A DNA stretch of 64,000 nt. It comes from JAOUFP01 sp963801505. Its GTDB lineage: Bacteria; Nitrospirota; Thermodesulfovibrionia; Thermodesulfovibrionales; UBA6898. The notes under the pieces are model-generated. The model ran no database searches. It was given only the letters and a program-made list of their open reading frames with translations, and was not told where the DNA came from. Shown here piece by piece: positions 15,130 through 21,798 of this stretch. Numbering within the stretch: the first letter of the stretch is position 1; each line of letters begins with the position of its first letter. The position numbers were made by a program, and so were the translations under genes. The stretch is from contig CAWDEY010000022.1 in the NCBI GenBank assembly GCA_963801505.1, positions 62,001 through 126,000 of the forward strand, in the 5' to 3' direction.

Positions 15130-15372
15130 TCACCCGCAATGCGGAGATTCACAGGGGACTGTGCTTCCGCAGCATGTCTGGTCTTTGCCGCACTTTGTCC
15201 GGACTGGACTGTCTTCAATATTAGCCTTCAAAATAAAACCGTTTCCTCCTGAGATTATCCTGCGTACACTGCCGCTGCATTCAGGGCAATTACTCATGGG
15301 ACTGTCATTCATTGACTGGCTAATCTCGAACTGCCTTCCGCACTCATTGCATAAATACTCATAAATGGGCAT
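15130..15372 (-). CDS. FmdB-family zinc-ribbon protein
   Basis: An 80-aa protein starting MPIYEYLCNECGRQFEISQS, the hallmark of FmdB-type regulatory zinc ribbons. Two CxxC pairs (CNEC, CPEC) form the ribbon. The tail TKCGKDQTCCGSTVPCESPHCG is unusually Cys-rich, as in many FmdB proteins of anaerobes. Function is not firmly known; the family was named from a suggested regulator of formamidase. GGAGATAATC precedes the ATG. It ends immediately before a frameshifted small gene. Confidence 0.85.
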   Translation of the reverse strand: MPIYEYLCNECGRQFEISQSMNDSPMSNCPECSGSVRRIISGGNGFILKANIEDSPVRTKCGKDQTCCGSTVPCESPHCG

Positions 15373-15402
15373 GATTATCTCCTTCCTTCATCCGGCATAA
15401 TT

Positions 15403-15442
15403 ATAAAAGCCCTGCCTCCGGCTCAAAGCAGGGCCTTTTTTC
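15403..15442 (-). terminator. Rho-independent terminator between 15459 gene and FmdB gene
   Basis: GCCCTGC (15409-15415) and GCAGGGC (15428-15434) form a strong hairpin. On the minus strand it is followed by TTTTATAAT; on the plus strand by CCTTTTTT. It probably ends the transcript of the periplasmic-protein gene that stops at 15459. Confidence 0.65.
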
Positions 15443-15458
15443 TGTTATCAGACTGAAA

Positions 15459-15914
15459 CTATCTTCTCCAGCCTGCCCATGCAGGAATGCCTGCACTGTC
15501 CCTGAGGACCAGAGTGTTGTCGCCTTTTTTCACCTCTGCCGCAATCATTGCAGACTTTCCAGAGATGGTCACCCTTGATCCCTTGACCTCGACCTTGTCA
15601 CCCTTTTCTATCTTCGTGTCGAGCCTTTCGATATACCATTCCGGGCCAAGATGGACGTCAATGCTCTCCTTATCCGTCTTGACCACAATGTGGATTCCTG
15701 AATGCATCCCCTTCATAGGCGTAACTTTATTCACTGTCTCAACAGTACCTGATACGGTTTCTACAGTTGCAGGGTTGTACATTCTGCTATACTGCGAACC
15801 CATGCCCCAACCGCCGCTCCCTCGCCAGCCCTTCCAGGGTTGGGCAAACGCTGCTGACGCTCCTAAAAGCATTGATACCGCAACAACCAGGCCTATGATC
15901 CTTTTTCTACTCAT
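15459..15914 (-). CDS. Exported small beta-barrel-like protein of unknown function
   Basis: A 151-aa protein with a clear Sec signal peptide (MSRKRIIGLVVAVSMLLGASAAFAQ, cleavage after AFA). The mature part has a Gly/Trp-rich start and then VETVSGTVETVNKV, GIHIVVKTDKESIDVHLGP, and GDKVEVKGSRVTISGKSAMIAAEVKKGD, a strand pattern like an OB fold. The end is DSAGIPAWAGWRR. Similar exported proteins are common in metal- and sulfur-metabolising bacteria, but the role is unknown. It is followed by a terminator and preceded by a DsrE-family gene. Confidence 0.7.
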   Translation of the reverse strand: MSRKRIIGLVVAVSMLLGASAAFAQPWKGWRGSGGWGMGSQYSRMYNPATVETVSGTVETVNKVTPMKGMHSGIHIVVKTDKESIDVHLGPEWYIERLDTKIEKGDKVEVKGSRVTISGKSAMIAAEVKKGDNTLVLRDSAGIPAWAGWRR

Positions 15915-15977
15915 AACTACCTCCTTGAGCCGGATACAGTACTTTCAGCTTCACCTTATCTGTGTTGTCCCTTATCC

Positions 15978-16352
15978 TCAGAATGTCAATCCTTCCCTCT
16001 CAAGAAGCATCTCTCCCAAAAATGTTCCCGGTTTTGCTTCAGAGTTAGGAATCAAATCCGTCTTGTCAAGTTCGTAATGTTTTACGCAGGATGCGCATAT
16101 ATAGAACTTTACGTCGAAATCCTCAATCAATGTTTTCATGAGATCTGCAATAGGCGAAAACTCATCTTTTTTTTGCCATATCAGTGTTTCAGCATAGCCT
16201 TTTTTAGCAAGCATAGCCCCTTTGTCCATGAGAAAAAAATCAACGGTGGCATCTAGTGCCTTCATGTTTGTGGCAAGTTGCAAAGCCCCTGCTACCTTGT
16301 CCGGATTAGCGTAGGAATCGGTGATAATAAATACAAATTTCTTTTCTGCCAT
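15978..16352 (-). CDS. DsrE-family protein with CxxC motif
   Basis: A 124-aa DsrE/DsrF-like protein. The start MAEKKFVFIITDSYANPDKVAGALQLA is the first strand and helix of the fold, and FYICASCVKHYELD carries the conserved Cys pair (C86, C89) in the position where the operon-1 homologue has U73xxC76. The protein is probably a cytoplasmic sulfur or thiol-redox carrier. AAGGAGACC precedes the ATG. Upstream on the same strand are a NifX-like protein and a UPF0251 regulator, so these three may be cotranscribed. Confidence 0.82.
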   Translation of the reverse strand: MAEKKFVFIITDSYANPDKVAGALQLATNMKALDATVDFFLMDKGAMLAKKGYAETLIWQKKDEFSPIADLMKTLIEDFDVKFYICASCVKHYELDKTDLIPNSEAKPGTFLGEMLLEREGLTF

Positions 16353-16400
16353 TTTGGTCTCCTTTTTGGATATTTTTTCTAAATATATTTAGTGAATGGT

Positions 16401-16781
16401 TCAGTGAGCGCATCCGCCGTCGTGGCTATGGCCACTACAGCTCTGCTGTAAAGTGTATTCAGACAACTGTTGTGACTGAAACATCGCTATATTGTCTTTT
16501 ATGCTTGCTGCCTCTGAACGGTATACTCTTATCCCCAACTGATTTAGCCTGCTCAAAGCTCCTCCTCCTATGCCGCCGACAACTATTGCATCAACCATAT
16601 GGTCTCCGAGTGCCTTTATGGGGTTGCATGCCCCGTGCGCATGGTGTTGATCATTGTTAGTTATTGCCGAGACGTTTTTTGTGTCTGTGTCAAAAACTAT
16701 GAACACCGGTGCCGTTCCAAAATGATTAAATACCTTACTTTCAATGCCCTGATCGTTTTGTGCCGGGAAACATACTTTCAT
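16401..16781 (-). CDS. NifX/NafY-like iron-molybdenum cofactor-binding protein
   Basis: A 126-aa protein of the dinitrogenase iron-molybdenum cofactor family: MKVCFPAQNDQGIESKVFNHFG opens it, and VDAIVVGGIGGGALSRLNQLGIRVY is the second half of the fold. The C-terminal tail is His/Cys-rich (CSGHSHDGGCAH), suggesting metal binding. Stand-alone members occur in anaerobes without nitrogenase, often beside Mrp-type ATPases and UPF0251 proteins. I chose ATG 16781 with GAGGAGAAATAAG upstream, which lies just after the UPF0251 stop; the longer start at 16838 overlaps that gene. Confidence 0.85.
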   Translation of the reverse strand: MKVCFPAQNDQGIESKVFNHFGTAPVFIVFDTDTKNVSAITNNDQHHAHGACNPIKALGDHMVDAIVVGGIGGGALSRLNQLGIRVYRSEAASIKDNIAMFQSQQLSEYTLQQSCSGHSHDGGCAH

Positions 16782-16782
16782 C

Positions 16783-17082
16783 TTATTTCTCCTCTTTGCA
16801 TAGGGTTTTTTCAAATACAAGAGCCTTGCATTCAGCAAGAGCAGTTGCTACCTTCTTCCGTGCACTGGAAAGGATCCTCTGTACTGTACCTCTCGATATT
16901 CCCATTTTCTCTCCTGCTTCCTCCTGAGTAAGGTCATCCATATCACACAGTTTGAATGCCTCCATTTCATCACTGTATAAGATAATCCGTCCGATTTCGC
17001 TCATCGGGATCCCCGTGGGCTTATATGCCTTACCCACAAGTTTGCATCCGCAAGAGCGGGGTTTTTTATATCGCGGGGACAT
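16783..17082 (-). CDS. UPF0251/DUF134 DNA-binding protein
   Basis: A 99-aa protein starting MSPRYKKPRSCGCKLVGKAYKPTG, the hallmark of UPF0251, with Cys pair CGC. The C-terminal half is a sigma-factor-like helix-turn-helix, DLTQEEAGEKMGISRGTVQRILSSARKKVATAL. Members are typically encoded beside NifX-like proteins, as here, and are presumed to regulate them. The promoter upstream carries a perfect 12-bp palindrome at the start site, which may be its own operator. It is the first gene of the minus-strand group that includes the NifX-like and DsrE genes. Confidence 0.88.
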   Translation of the reverse strand: MSPRYKKPRSCGCKLVGKAYKPTGIPMSEIGRIILYSDEMEAFKLCDMDDLTQEEAGEKMGISRGTVQRILSSARKKVATALAECKALVFEKTLCKEEK

Positions 17083-17104
17083 CAGGAAATCCTCTTATGT
17101 ATGC

Positions 17105-17146
17105 GTGCATATGCACATAATAGGCTTTACTTGGTTTATTTGTCAA
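17105..17146 (-). promoter_or_regulatory. Promoter with palindromic operator upstream of the UPF0251 gene
   Basis: On the minus strand TTGACA (17146-17141) and TATTAT (17122-17117) are 18 nt apart. Immediately after the -10 box is a perfect palindrome GTGCATATGCAC (17105-17116), which would overlap the transcription start. It is a likely operator, perhaps for the UPF0251 protein itself. Confidence 0.65.
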
Positions 17147-17408
17147 GTTATATTTATAAGCTTGCATATTAATTTTAGATTTAGTATTAAAGTTTTGCTT
17201 AAAAAATGTGTGTATTCGTATTTTTAAGCGGATTATGGATAACACCTGAAAAACCAAACAGGAACAGTTATGGGAGTTAAAGATATGTTTGACAAACCAC
17301 TTTGGAAGCTCAAAGATAATTATCAATTTGCCAATCAGGAGAAATTTTATATTATAATGTTGTCAATAATAATCAACCTGTTAATATGAATAAGAGGACT
17401 GATACAAA

Positions 17409-18317
17409 GTGAAACTCACATCTGAAAAGCGTCTAGTGCTCACACTTTTGATAACTCTTTTTATTCTCTTTGCGGAGGTACTCGGAGGACTGCTGTCAAA
17501 CAGCCTGGCGCTCTTAAGCGATGCGGGCCATGTCCTTACAGATTCCTTCGCGCTATGTCTTAGCATGCTGGCAGCCCGGATAAGCAAGAGACCGTCGGAT
17601 TACAAGGCCACGTACGGCTATCAGAGAGTAGGTCTTCTGGCGGCCATAATTAACGGCCTCAGTCTCCTTGGTATATCGGTTTTTATCTTCCTGGAGTCAT
17701 ATCACAGGTTCATCTCTCCGCCTTCCATCAATATAGCGGTAATGCTTCCGATCGCAACCGGCGGTCTTATCGGGAATATTGTTATGGCGTTCATTCTGGG
17801 GAGCGGTCATCATGATCTGAACCTCAAAAGCGCGTGGCTGCATGTGCTTGGCGACACCCTTTCATCAGTGGGTGTCATCATCTCAGGAATAATAGTATAT
17901 ATGACCGGATGGGCGTATGCCGACCCTGTGGCCGGCGTGATGATCGGTTTGGTCATCATCTTTGGAGGCATAAGGGTAGTGAAAGAGGCAGCTGGAATAT
18001 TCCTCGAACTTGTCCCCACAGGGTTCGATGTAGAGGACATCGCAAAACGCATCGCCGGATTTCCTGAAGTAATGGGGATCCACGACGTCCACCTGTGGTC
18101 TGTCAGCCACAAAAGGGTCTCCTTTTCAGGACATGTCTGGGTCCATGATCAGAAGCTCAGCGAACTCGAACCGCTAAGAGCAAAGATCGAGGATCTGCTG
18201 CGCGAGTTGAAGATCAGTCATATCCTGTTGCAGTTCGAATGCGCTGAGTGTGAAACCAACGGCCTTTACTGTCAGCTGCATACCATGGAAGAAAACGAGG
18301 ACGATCATCATCATTGA
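17409..18317 (+). CDS. Cation diffusion facilitator, probable zinc exporter (ZitB/CzcD type)
   Basis: A 302-aa inner-membrane protein with six predicted segments. Metal-site residues H41 and D45 (SDAGHVLTDS) and H145 and D149 (LHVLGDTLSS) give the HD-HD site of zinc-specific CDF proteins. A cytoplasmic C-terminal domain follows (EDIAKRIAGFPEVMGIHDVHLWSVS), ending in a His-rich tail DDHHH. It exports Zn2+ or similar ions by proton antiport. The start is GTG with AAGAGG upstream. A TATAAT at 17353-17358 may be its -10 box. It is transcribed divergently from the UPF0251 group and convergently with the CMD gene. Confidence 0.9.
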   Translation: MKLTSEKRLVLTLLITLFILFAEVLGGLLSNSLALLSDAGHVLTDSFALCLSMLAARISKRPSDYKATYGYQRVGLLAAIINGLSLLGISVFIFLESYHRFISPPSINIAVMLPIATGGLIGNIVMAFILGSGHHDLNLKSAWLHVLGDTLSSVGVIISGIIVYMTGWAYADPVAGVMIGLVIIFGGIRVVKEAAGIFLELVPTGFDVEDIAKRIAGFPEVMGIHDVHLWSVSHKRVSFSGHVWVHDQKLSELEPLRAKIEDLLRELKISHILLQFECAECETNGLYCQLHTMEENEDDHHH

Positions 18318-18330
18318 AATAAATTTCAAA

Positions 18331-18365
18331 AAGGACAGAAGAGGCGACTGTCCTCTCCTGTCCTT
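18331..18365 (-). terminator. Hairpin terminator between CDF and CMD genes
   Basis: AAGGACAG (18331-18338) pairs with CTGTCCTT (18358-18365), extended by AGAGG / CCTCT inside. Read on the minus strand it is followed by TTTTTGAAATTT, so it most likely ends the CMD transcript. It could also stop transcripts of the convergent CDF gene. Confidence 0.6.
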
Positions 18366-18386
18366 CTGTAATTAAGTGACGATAAA

Positions 18387-18707
18387 TTACTTTCCCTGTT
18401 CGCTTATAACATCATCTGCCCAGCTTATGGCGGCCGAAACAGTCGGAAAGCCGATCGTACTGGAGAGCAAAATAATCGCGTGATATATTTCATCAGGGGT
18501 GGCCCCTTCCTGCAGCGCCCTTCTCACATGAGAATGCACAGACCCCTCAGAACGGATTGCAGCAGCAGCGCCCAGCTGGATCAAATGGGCTGTCTTGTCA
18601 TCCAGAGGGCCGGCAGCCTTTGCTGCCTTTCCAAGATTATCAACAGACTTGAAGTAATTCTTAAATCTCTTTCTGATGCTCAGGTACTGTTCAGGCAATT
18701 TGGCCAT
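18387..18707 (-). CDS. Carboxymuconolactone decarboxylase/AhpD-family protein lacking the Cys pair
   Basis: A 106-aa all-helical protein of the CMD/AhpD-like family: DDKTAHLIQLGAAAAIRSEGSVHSHVRRALQEGATPDEIYHAIILLSSTIGFP. In AhpD-type peroxidase partners this region has CxxC followed by H; here it reads EGSVHSH, so both cysteines are replaced and thiol peroxidase activity is unlikely. GGAGAAAGCGCC precedes the ATG. It sits directly downstream of rubrerythrin and the TGA-containing peroxiredoxin on the same strand, so a link with oxidative stress is likely, but the reaction is unknown. Confidence 0.82.
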   Translation of the reverse strand: MAKLPEQYLSIRKRFKNYFKSVDNLGKAAKAAGPLDDKTAHLIQLGAAAAIRSEGSVHSHVRRALQEGATPDEIYHAIILLSSTIGFPTVSAAISWADDVISEQGK

Positions 18708-18761
18708 GGCGCTTTCTCCTTACTTGCTGACGTTCTATTTCTTGTCAGGCGTTAAATCTCC

Positions 18762-19256
18762 TTAATCGACCTTCTTAAATGCCTGTTTCTTGGCCTTGCA
18801 GACAGGACATTCATCAGGGGGCTCACCCTCGACAGTGTTACCGCAGACCTGACAAACGTAATAATCTGTATCAGCATTACTCCCCATGGAGGCAAGTGCC
18901 TTCTTATAAAGTTCAGCATGGATCTTCTCCACTTCATTGGCATAGACAAAACTCTTAAGCGCTCCTTCCAGTGCCTCAGCCTTTGCGTCTTCTATCATAC
19001 CCGGATACATCTTCTGAAATTCAAAGGTCTCGCCGCTGATCGCTGACTCAAGGTTCTCTTTTGTGCTCTTTATACCTCCTGCTTCTCTCAGGTGATTATG
19101 GGCATGGACTGTCTCTGCCTCAGCAGCAGCCCTGAACAATTTTGCTATCTGCTTAAATCCCTCTGCCTCCGCCTTTTTCGCAAAGGCCAGATATTTTCTG
19201 TTGGCCTGCGATTCTCCTGCAAAGGCCTCCATCAGGTCCTTTTGTGTTTTAGACAT
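18762..19256 (-). CDS. Rubrerythrin
   Basis: A cytoplasmic non-haem iron peroxidase of 164 aa typical of anaerobes. The N-terminal ferritin-like domain carries the di-iron ligands (E in AFAGESQANRKY and AAAEAETVHAHNH; second half SGETFEFQKMYPGMIEDA and YANEVEKIHAELY). The C-terminal rubredoxin-like domain has C135, C138, C150 and C153. It reduces hydrogen peroxide with electrons from rubredoxin or NADH. AGGAGAACAG precedes the ATG. It lies between the selenocysteine-type peroxiredoxin gene and the CMD gene, forming an oxidative-stress group. Confidence 0.93.
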   Translation of the reverse strand: MSKTQKDLMEAFAGESQANRKYLAFAKKAEAEGFKQIAKLFRAAAEAETVHAHNHLREAGGIKSTKENLESAISGETFEFQKMYPGMIEDAKAEALEGALKSFVYANEVEKIHAELYKKALASMGSNADTDYYVCQVCGNTVEGEPPDECPVCKAKKQAFKKVD

Positions 19257-19309
19257 GCACTGTTCTCCTTTATTTATGAAATATTATTTTGTATGTTCAA
19301 AGAACTACT

Positions 19310-19921
19310 TTACTGCATTGCCTCAAATACCTTGCCGACCATCCCGGCAGAAGGACTTAGGGTCTTGTCCCCTTCCTTGTTCCAGGTCGCAGGGCATGCC
19401 TCTCCGACGTTTTCAGCCATATGCAGGTTCGCCCTTAGCTTTCTCAGTATCTCATCGATATTCCTTCCGAGGTTGTAATAATTCACCTCTGAATTGAGGA
19501 GCTTGCCCTCGGGGTTGATAATAAATGTTCCCCTCAGTGCCAGGCCTGAAGATTTGTCATAGACCCCAAAAAGCTTTGAAACACTGCCGGTGGGGTCGGA
19601 AGCCATGGTATATTTGACCTTCTCAAGCATCTTTTCATCTCTCTGCCATGCAAGATGAACAAACTTTGTATCAGTGCTTACGGTAATAATCTCTGAGCCT
19701 ATCTCAGCGAATTTCTCCTGCCGCTCTGCCAGAGCAGCAAACTCTGTAGCTCAGACAAAGGTGAAGTCCGCAGGATAAAAAAACAATACCGTCCATTTTT
19801 TTGCTGCCTTCAGCGCTTCAAGGCTTATTTCTCCAAAATCTCCCTTTGACGGTTCAAACGTTTCCAGTTTAAAGTCAGGCACATCTTCACCAACTCCTAT
19901 TCCGCAACAATGTTCGCTCAT
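19310..19921 (-). CDS. Peroxiredoxin with in-frame TGA at the peroxidatic site, probable selenoprotein
   Basis: The frame opens at ATG 19921 (AAGGAGG upstream) with MSEHCCGIGVGEDVPDFKLE and reaches TGA at 19753-19751. The same frame continues to TAA at 19310, giving 203 aa, the usual length of an AhpC/Prx protein. The TGA falls in FFYPADFTFV-U57-ATEFAAL, where 2-Cys peroxiredoxins have the peroxidatic Cys of FTFVCPTE. The resolving Cys is present in NVGEACPATWNKEGD. An 11-bp hairpin follows the TGA at SECIS distance. Selenocysteine peroxiredoxins are known, for example in Eubacterium acidaminophilum. Without recoding the product would stop at 56 aa and lose the active site. Confidence 0.8.
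19717..19741 (-). other. Candidate bacterial SECIS element for the peroxiredoxin TGA codon
   Basis: In the mRNA two 11-nt arms (TTTGCTGCTCT and AGAGCGGCAGG) pair completely, counting three G-U wobble pairs, around a GGC loop. The loop begins 21 nt after the UGA. A G-containing apical loop at this distance is what bacterial SelB recognises. The stem is long and perfect, which is stronger than the DsrE case. Confidence 0.65.
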
Positions 19922-20019
19922 AATATATACCTCCTTCTTTATCTTTTCCCCAATTCTTTCACAAATCAGTTCTTCTGTAAATGGACAGCAAGCTAATTAC
20001 CTGCAGTTTGCTGCAGGGT

Positions 20020-20090
20020 CAAGCGAGCGAATATAAAAAATCAAAGTTCCTTGCATTAAGATTCCCCGCTGCCTGCGGGGGATCTTCAAT
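20020..20090 (+). repeat. Dispersed repeat, family B partial copy
   Basis: Contains AGCGAGCGAATATAA, TTCCTTGCATTAAGATTCCCC and GATCTTCAAT, matching parts of the longer copies at 54325-54463 and 39144-39260. An inner hairpin CCCCGC / GCGGGG is present. It lies between the small zinc-ribbon gene and the peroxiredoxin gene. Confidence 0.5.
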
Positions 20091-20269
20091 TAGTGAAGAA
20101 TATTTTCTTTTTTAAACACCTGATGCCCGCAGAATAAACATACTGTCAGGAACTCGTATGACCAAAGCTCAATCTCGCCTCCGCATTTCGGACAGGTTAT
20201 AAATTCCGGCACAGGTTTAATTTTCACAATGCGTGGACTTTTATGCTTGGATTTCAGATTATCTTTCAT
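20090..20269 (-). CDS. Small zinc-ribbon protein (59 aa)
   Basis: From ATG 20269 the product reads MKDNLKSKHKSPRIVKIKPV and then a zinc ribbon with ITCPKCGGEIELWSYEF and VCLFCGHQVF, two CxxC pairs. GGAGG is eight nt upstream and the start overlaps the end of the preceding gene, so the two are coupled. The longer start at 20296 adds residues overlapping that gene. The basic N-terminus could bind nucleic acid. Function unknown; it is in the PerR-headed group. Confidence 0.6.
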   Translation of the reverse strand: MKDNLKSKHKSPRIVKIKPVPEFITCPKCGGEIELWSYEFLTVCLFCGHQVFKKENILH

Positions 20270-20693
20270 TAGCTTTCCTCCATCCTTCACTGGCAAGTCT
20301 TTCCATCCGTTGTATGCCCCATTTCTTGAACTCTTCCAGATACTTCTTCGGATTAATCTTCGACAGTTTCACCAATTCCTCACGTTCCCTGACAGAGTCA
20401 ACGTGGTCTGTTGGAGAGACCCCTCTCCAGGTACAATACCCTTCATCAAACAGCAGTTCAGGAGTTATCTCCCTGTGAGGCAGTTTCTGTCCGGCAAACC
20501 GTGCCACTTCCATATCATATTCTATAATCCACCCGTTGTCTATCAGCATGCTTTCCGGATTATATTTGATTTCGCCTGAACAGGCCGGACAATAGAGGCC
20601 GCCTACTGCTTCAACAGGCATAATCTCGTCTTTGTAGTTGAAACTCGCGCTATTACTTCCGCATCTGCATGTCATTTTATGATCAATACACAT
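20259..20693 (-). CDS. Cys-rich protein of unknown function after the Fur/PerR gene
   Basis: A 144-aa protein. The first 45 residues hold a zinc-binding pattern (MTCRCGSNSASF, then GGLYCPACSGEIKYN), followed by MLIDNGWIIEYDMEVARFAGQKLP and a charged helical tail. Similar two-part proteins occur in anaerobes near rubrerythrin and Fur genes, but I do not recognise a named family. It begins 16 nt after the Fur/PerR stop and overlaps the next zinc-ribbon gene, so the three are likely one operon under PerR-type control. Confidence 0.6.
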   Translation of the reverse strand: MCIDHKMTCRCGSNSASFNYKDEIMPVEAVGGLYCPACSGEIKYNPESMLIDNGWIIEYDMEVARFAGQKLPHREITPELLFDEGYCTWRGVSPTDHVDSVREREELVKLSKINPKKYLEEFKKWGIQRMERLASEGWRKANER

Positions 20694-20708
20694 GGTAACC
20701 TCCTTATA

Positions 20709-21113
20709 TTAAGTTGATTTCTGCTTCCTGCATTCAGGGCAGACACCGTAAAACTCTATATGATTTCCGGTAATTTCAAATTCATTCTTGAGACCATCGG
20801 GAACAACAAGATTATAATCATGGTGAATGTCCACAATCTTTTTGCAGGACACACATATTAGATGATTATGCATTGATGTATTGGGATCATAACGTCTCTT
20901 GTCCGGATCAATAGTAAGCTCCAAAATATTGCCTTTCCTGCTCAGGGCAGCAAGCGTATTATAGACAGTTGCAAAAGACATTGTAGGGTACTTCTCTGAG
21001 ACAGCATGGAAAATCTCCTCAGCCGAAGGATGCTCTTCGTTACCTTCAAGATAAGCAAGTATCGCCAAACGTTGCGGCGTCAGTTTAAACCCTATGTTTC
21101 TGTATTTATTCAT
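20709..21113 (-). CDS. Fur-family regulator, probably PerR
   Basis: A 134-aa Fur-type repressor: winged helix with KLTPQRLAILAYLEGNEEHPSAEEIF and MSFATVYNTLAALSRKG, then a dimerisation domain with metal ligands HNHLICVSC and a second CxxC, GVCPECRK, for structural zinc. I start at ATG 21113 (MNKYRNIGFKLTPQR); the longer frame adds a hydrophobic stretch foreign to the family. A PerR-box-like sequence overlaps its promoter, and peroxide-defence genes follow, so PerR is favoured over Fur. PerR senses peroxide by metal-catalysed oxidation of histidine. Confidence 0.85.
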   Translation of the reverse strand: MNKYRNIGFKLTPQRLAILAYLEGNEEHPSAEEIFHAVSEKYPTMSFATVYNTLAALSRKGNILELTIDPDKRRYDPNTSMHNHLICVSCKKIVDIHHDYNLVVPDGLKNEFEITGNHIEFYGVCPECRKQKST

Positions 21114-21130
21114 AATCACTTTTTTTCTAA

Positions 21131-21167
21131 TTAGAATTATTATTACATTGTAACTATTATTTGTCAA
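21131..21167 (-). promoter_or_regulatory. Promoter with PerR-box-like operator
   Basis: TTGACA (21167-21162) and TAATAA (21145-21140) on the minus strand are 16 nt apart. The 15 bases at 21131-21145, TTAGAATTATTATTA, match the B. subtilis PerR box TTATAATNATTATAA at 13 of 15 positions counting the free centre. The box overlaps the -10 region, which fits autorepression. Confidence 0.6.
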
Positions 21168-21377
21168 ATATATTATCTGATTTTCTAATGGACCTCCGGC
21201 GGCAGAGACAGCGGGGTATCAATTACCGGACAAGCCGGAATAACAGAAATGGTGACCCCGTGGCAAGACCACGAGGAATTGCAAGTTAATTAGAGCAACT
21301 TCAGACATCCTTAAGATATACTGGCATTTTTACGGGAGGAGTTTTAGATTAATGGCAAGCAGGGGTACTAAACCTAA

Positions 21378-21408
21378 AGAAAACCGAAGCAGGCTATGCT
21401 TCGGCTTT
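21378..21408 (-). terminator. Rho-independent terminator after secG
   Basis: CCGAAGCA (21384-21391) and TGCTTCGG (21397-21404) form a perfect 8-bp stem with a five-base loop. On the minus strand it is followed by TTTTCTTTAGG. It ends the housekeeping operon containing tpiA and secG. Confidence 0.75.
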
Positions 21409-21438
21409 CTTGTTTGCTATTATAAGCGGTATTTATGT

Positions 21439-21798
21439 TTACTTTGCAGGTGCACCAGGGGCCGCGGGGGCCTGTGGTACAGGATTACCCCCCTGTATTG
21501 GACCTGAAGTAGTCCCCTGAGGTATCTGTCTTTGTTCTGTAGCTGCAGGGACCTTCTTTACTATAGAGCCGCTCCTGGAATTGACTACTGAAAGGGTAAA
21601 AGACGTCAGCATAAAAATAACTGCTGCAGAAGTAGTCAATTTGCTGAAAAAAGTAGCAGCGCCGCGCGCACCGAAGAGCGTCTGGCTGGAACCGCCGAAG
21701 GCAGCACCGAGTTCAGCACCCTTTCCACCCTGTATAAGGACTATAGTAATAAGAAAAAAACAGACTATAAGATGTATTATCAGTAAAAAAGTTGCCAT
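21439..21798 (-). CDS. secG: Preprotein translocase subunit SecG
   Basis: A 119-aa inner-membrane protein with two transmembrane segments (residues 3-22 and about 52-70) joined by GGKGAELGAAFGGSSQTLFGARGAATFFSK, the conserved SecG loop. The C-terminal tail is Pro/Gln/Ala-rich (PIQGGNPVPQAPAAPGAP), as in many SecG proteins. It stimulates SecYEG-dependent export. It starts at the stop of tpiA, the usual tpiA-secG order, and is followed by a terminator. Confidence 0.92.
   Translation of the reverse strand: MATFLLIIHLIVCFFLITIVLIQGGKGAELGAAFGGSSQTLFGARGAATFFSKLTTSAAVIFMLTSFTLSVVNSRSGSIVKKVPAATEQRQIPQGTTSGPIQGGNPVPQAPAAPGAPAK

Noticed and set aside
15130..15132. TGA at the end of FmdB followed by an open frame, considered as a third selenocysteine site
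   Set aside because: FmdB proteins normally end in a Cys-rich tail here, the following residue context is not a redox motif, and the downstream frame looks like a separate gene.
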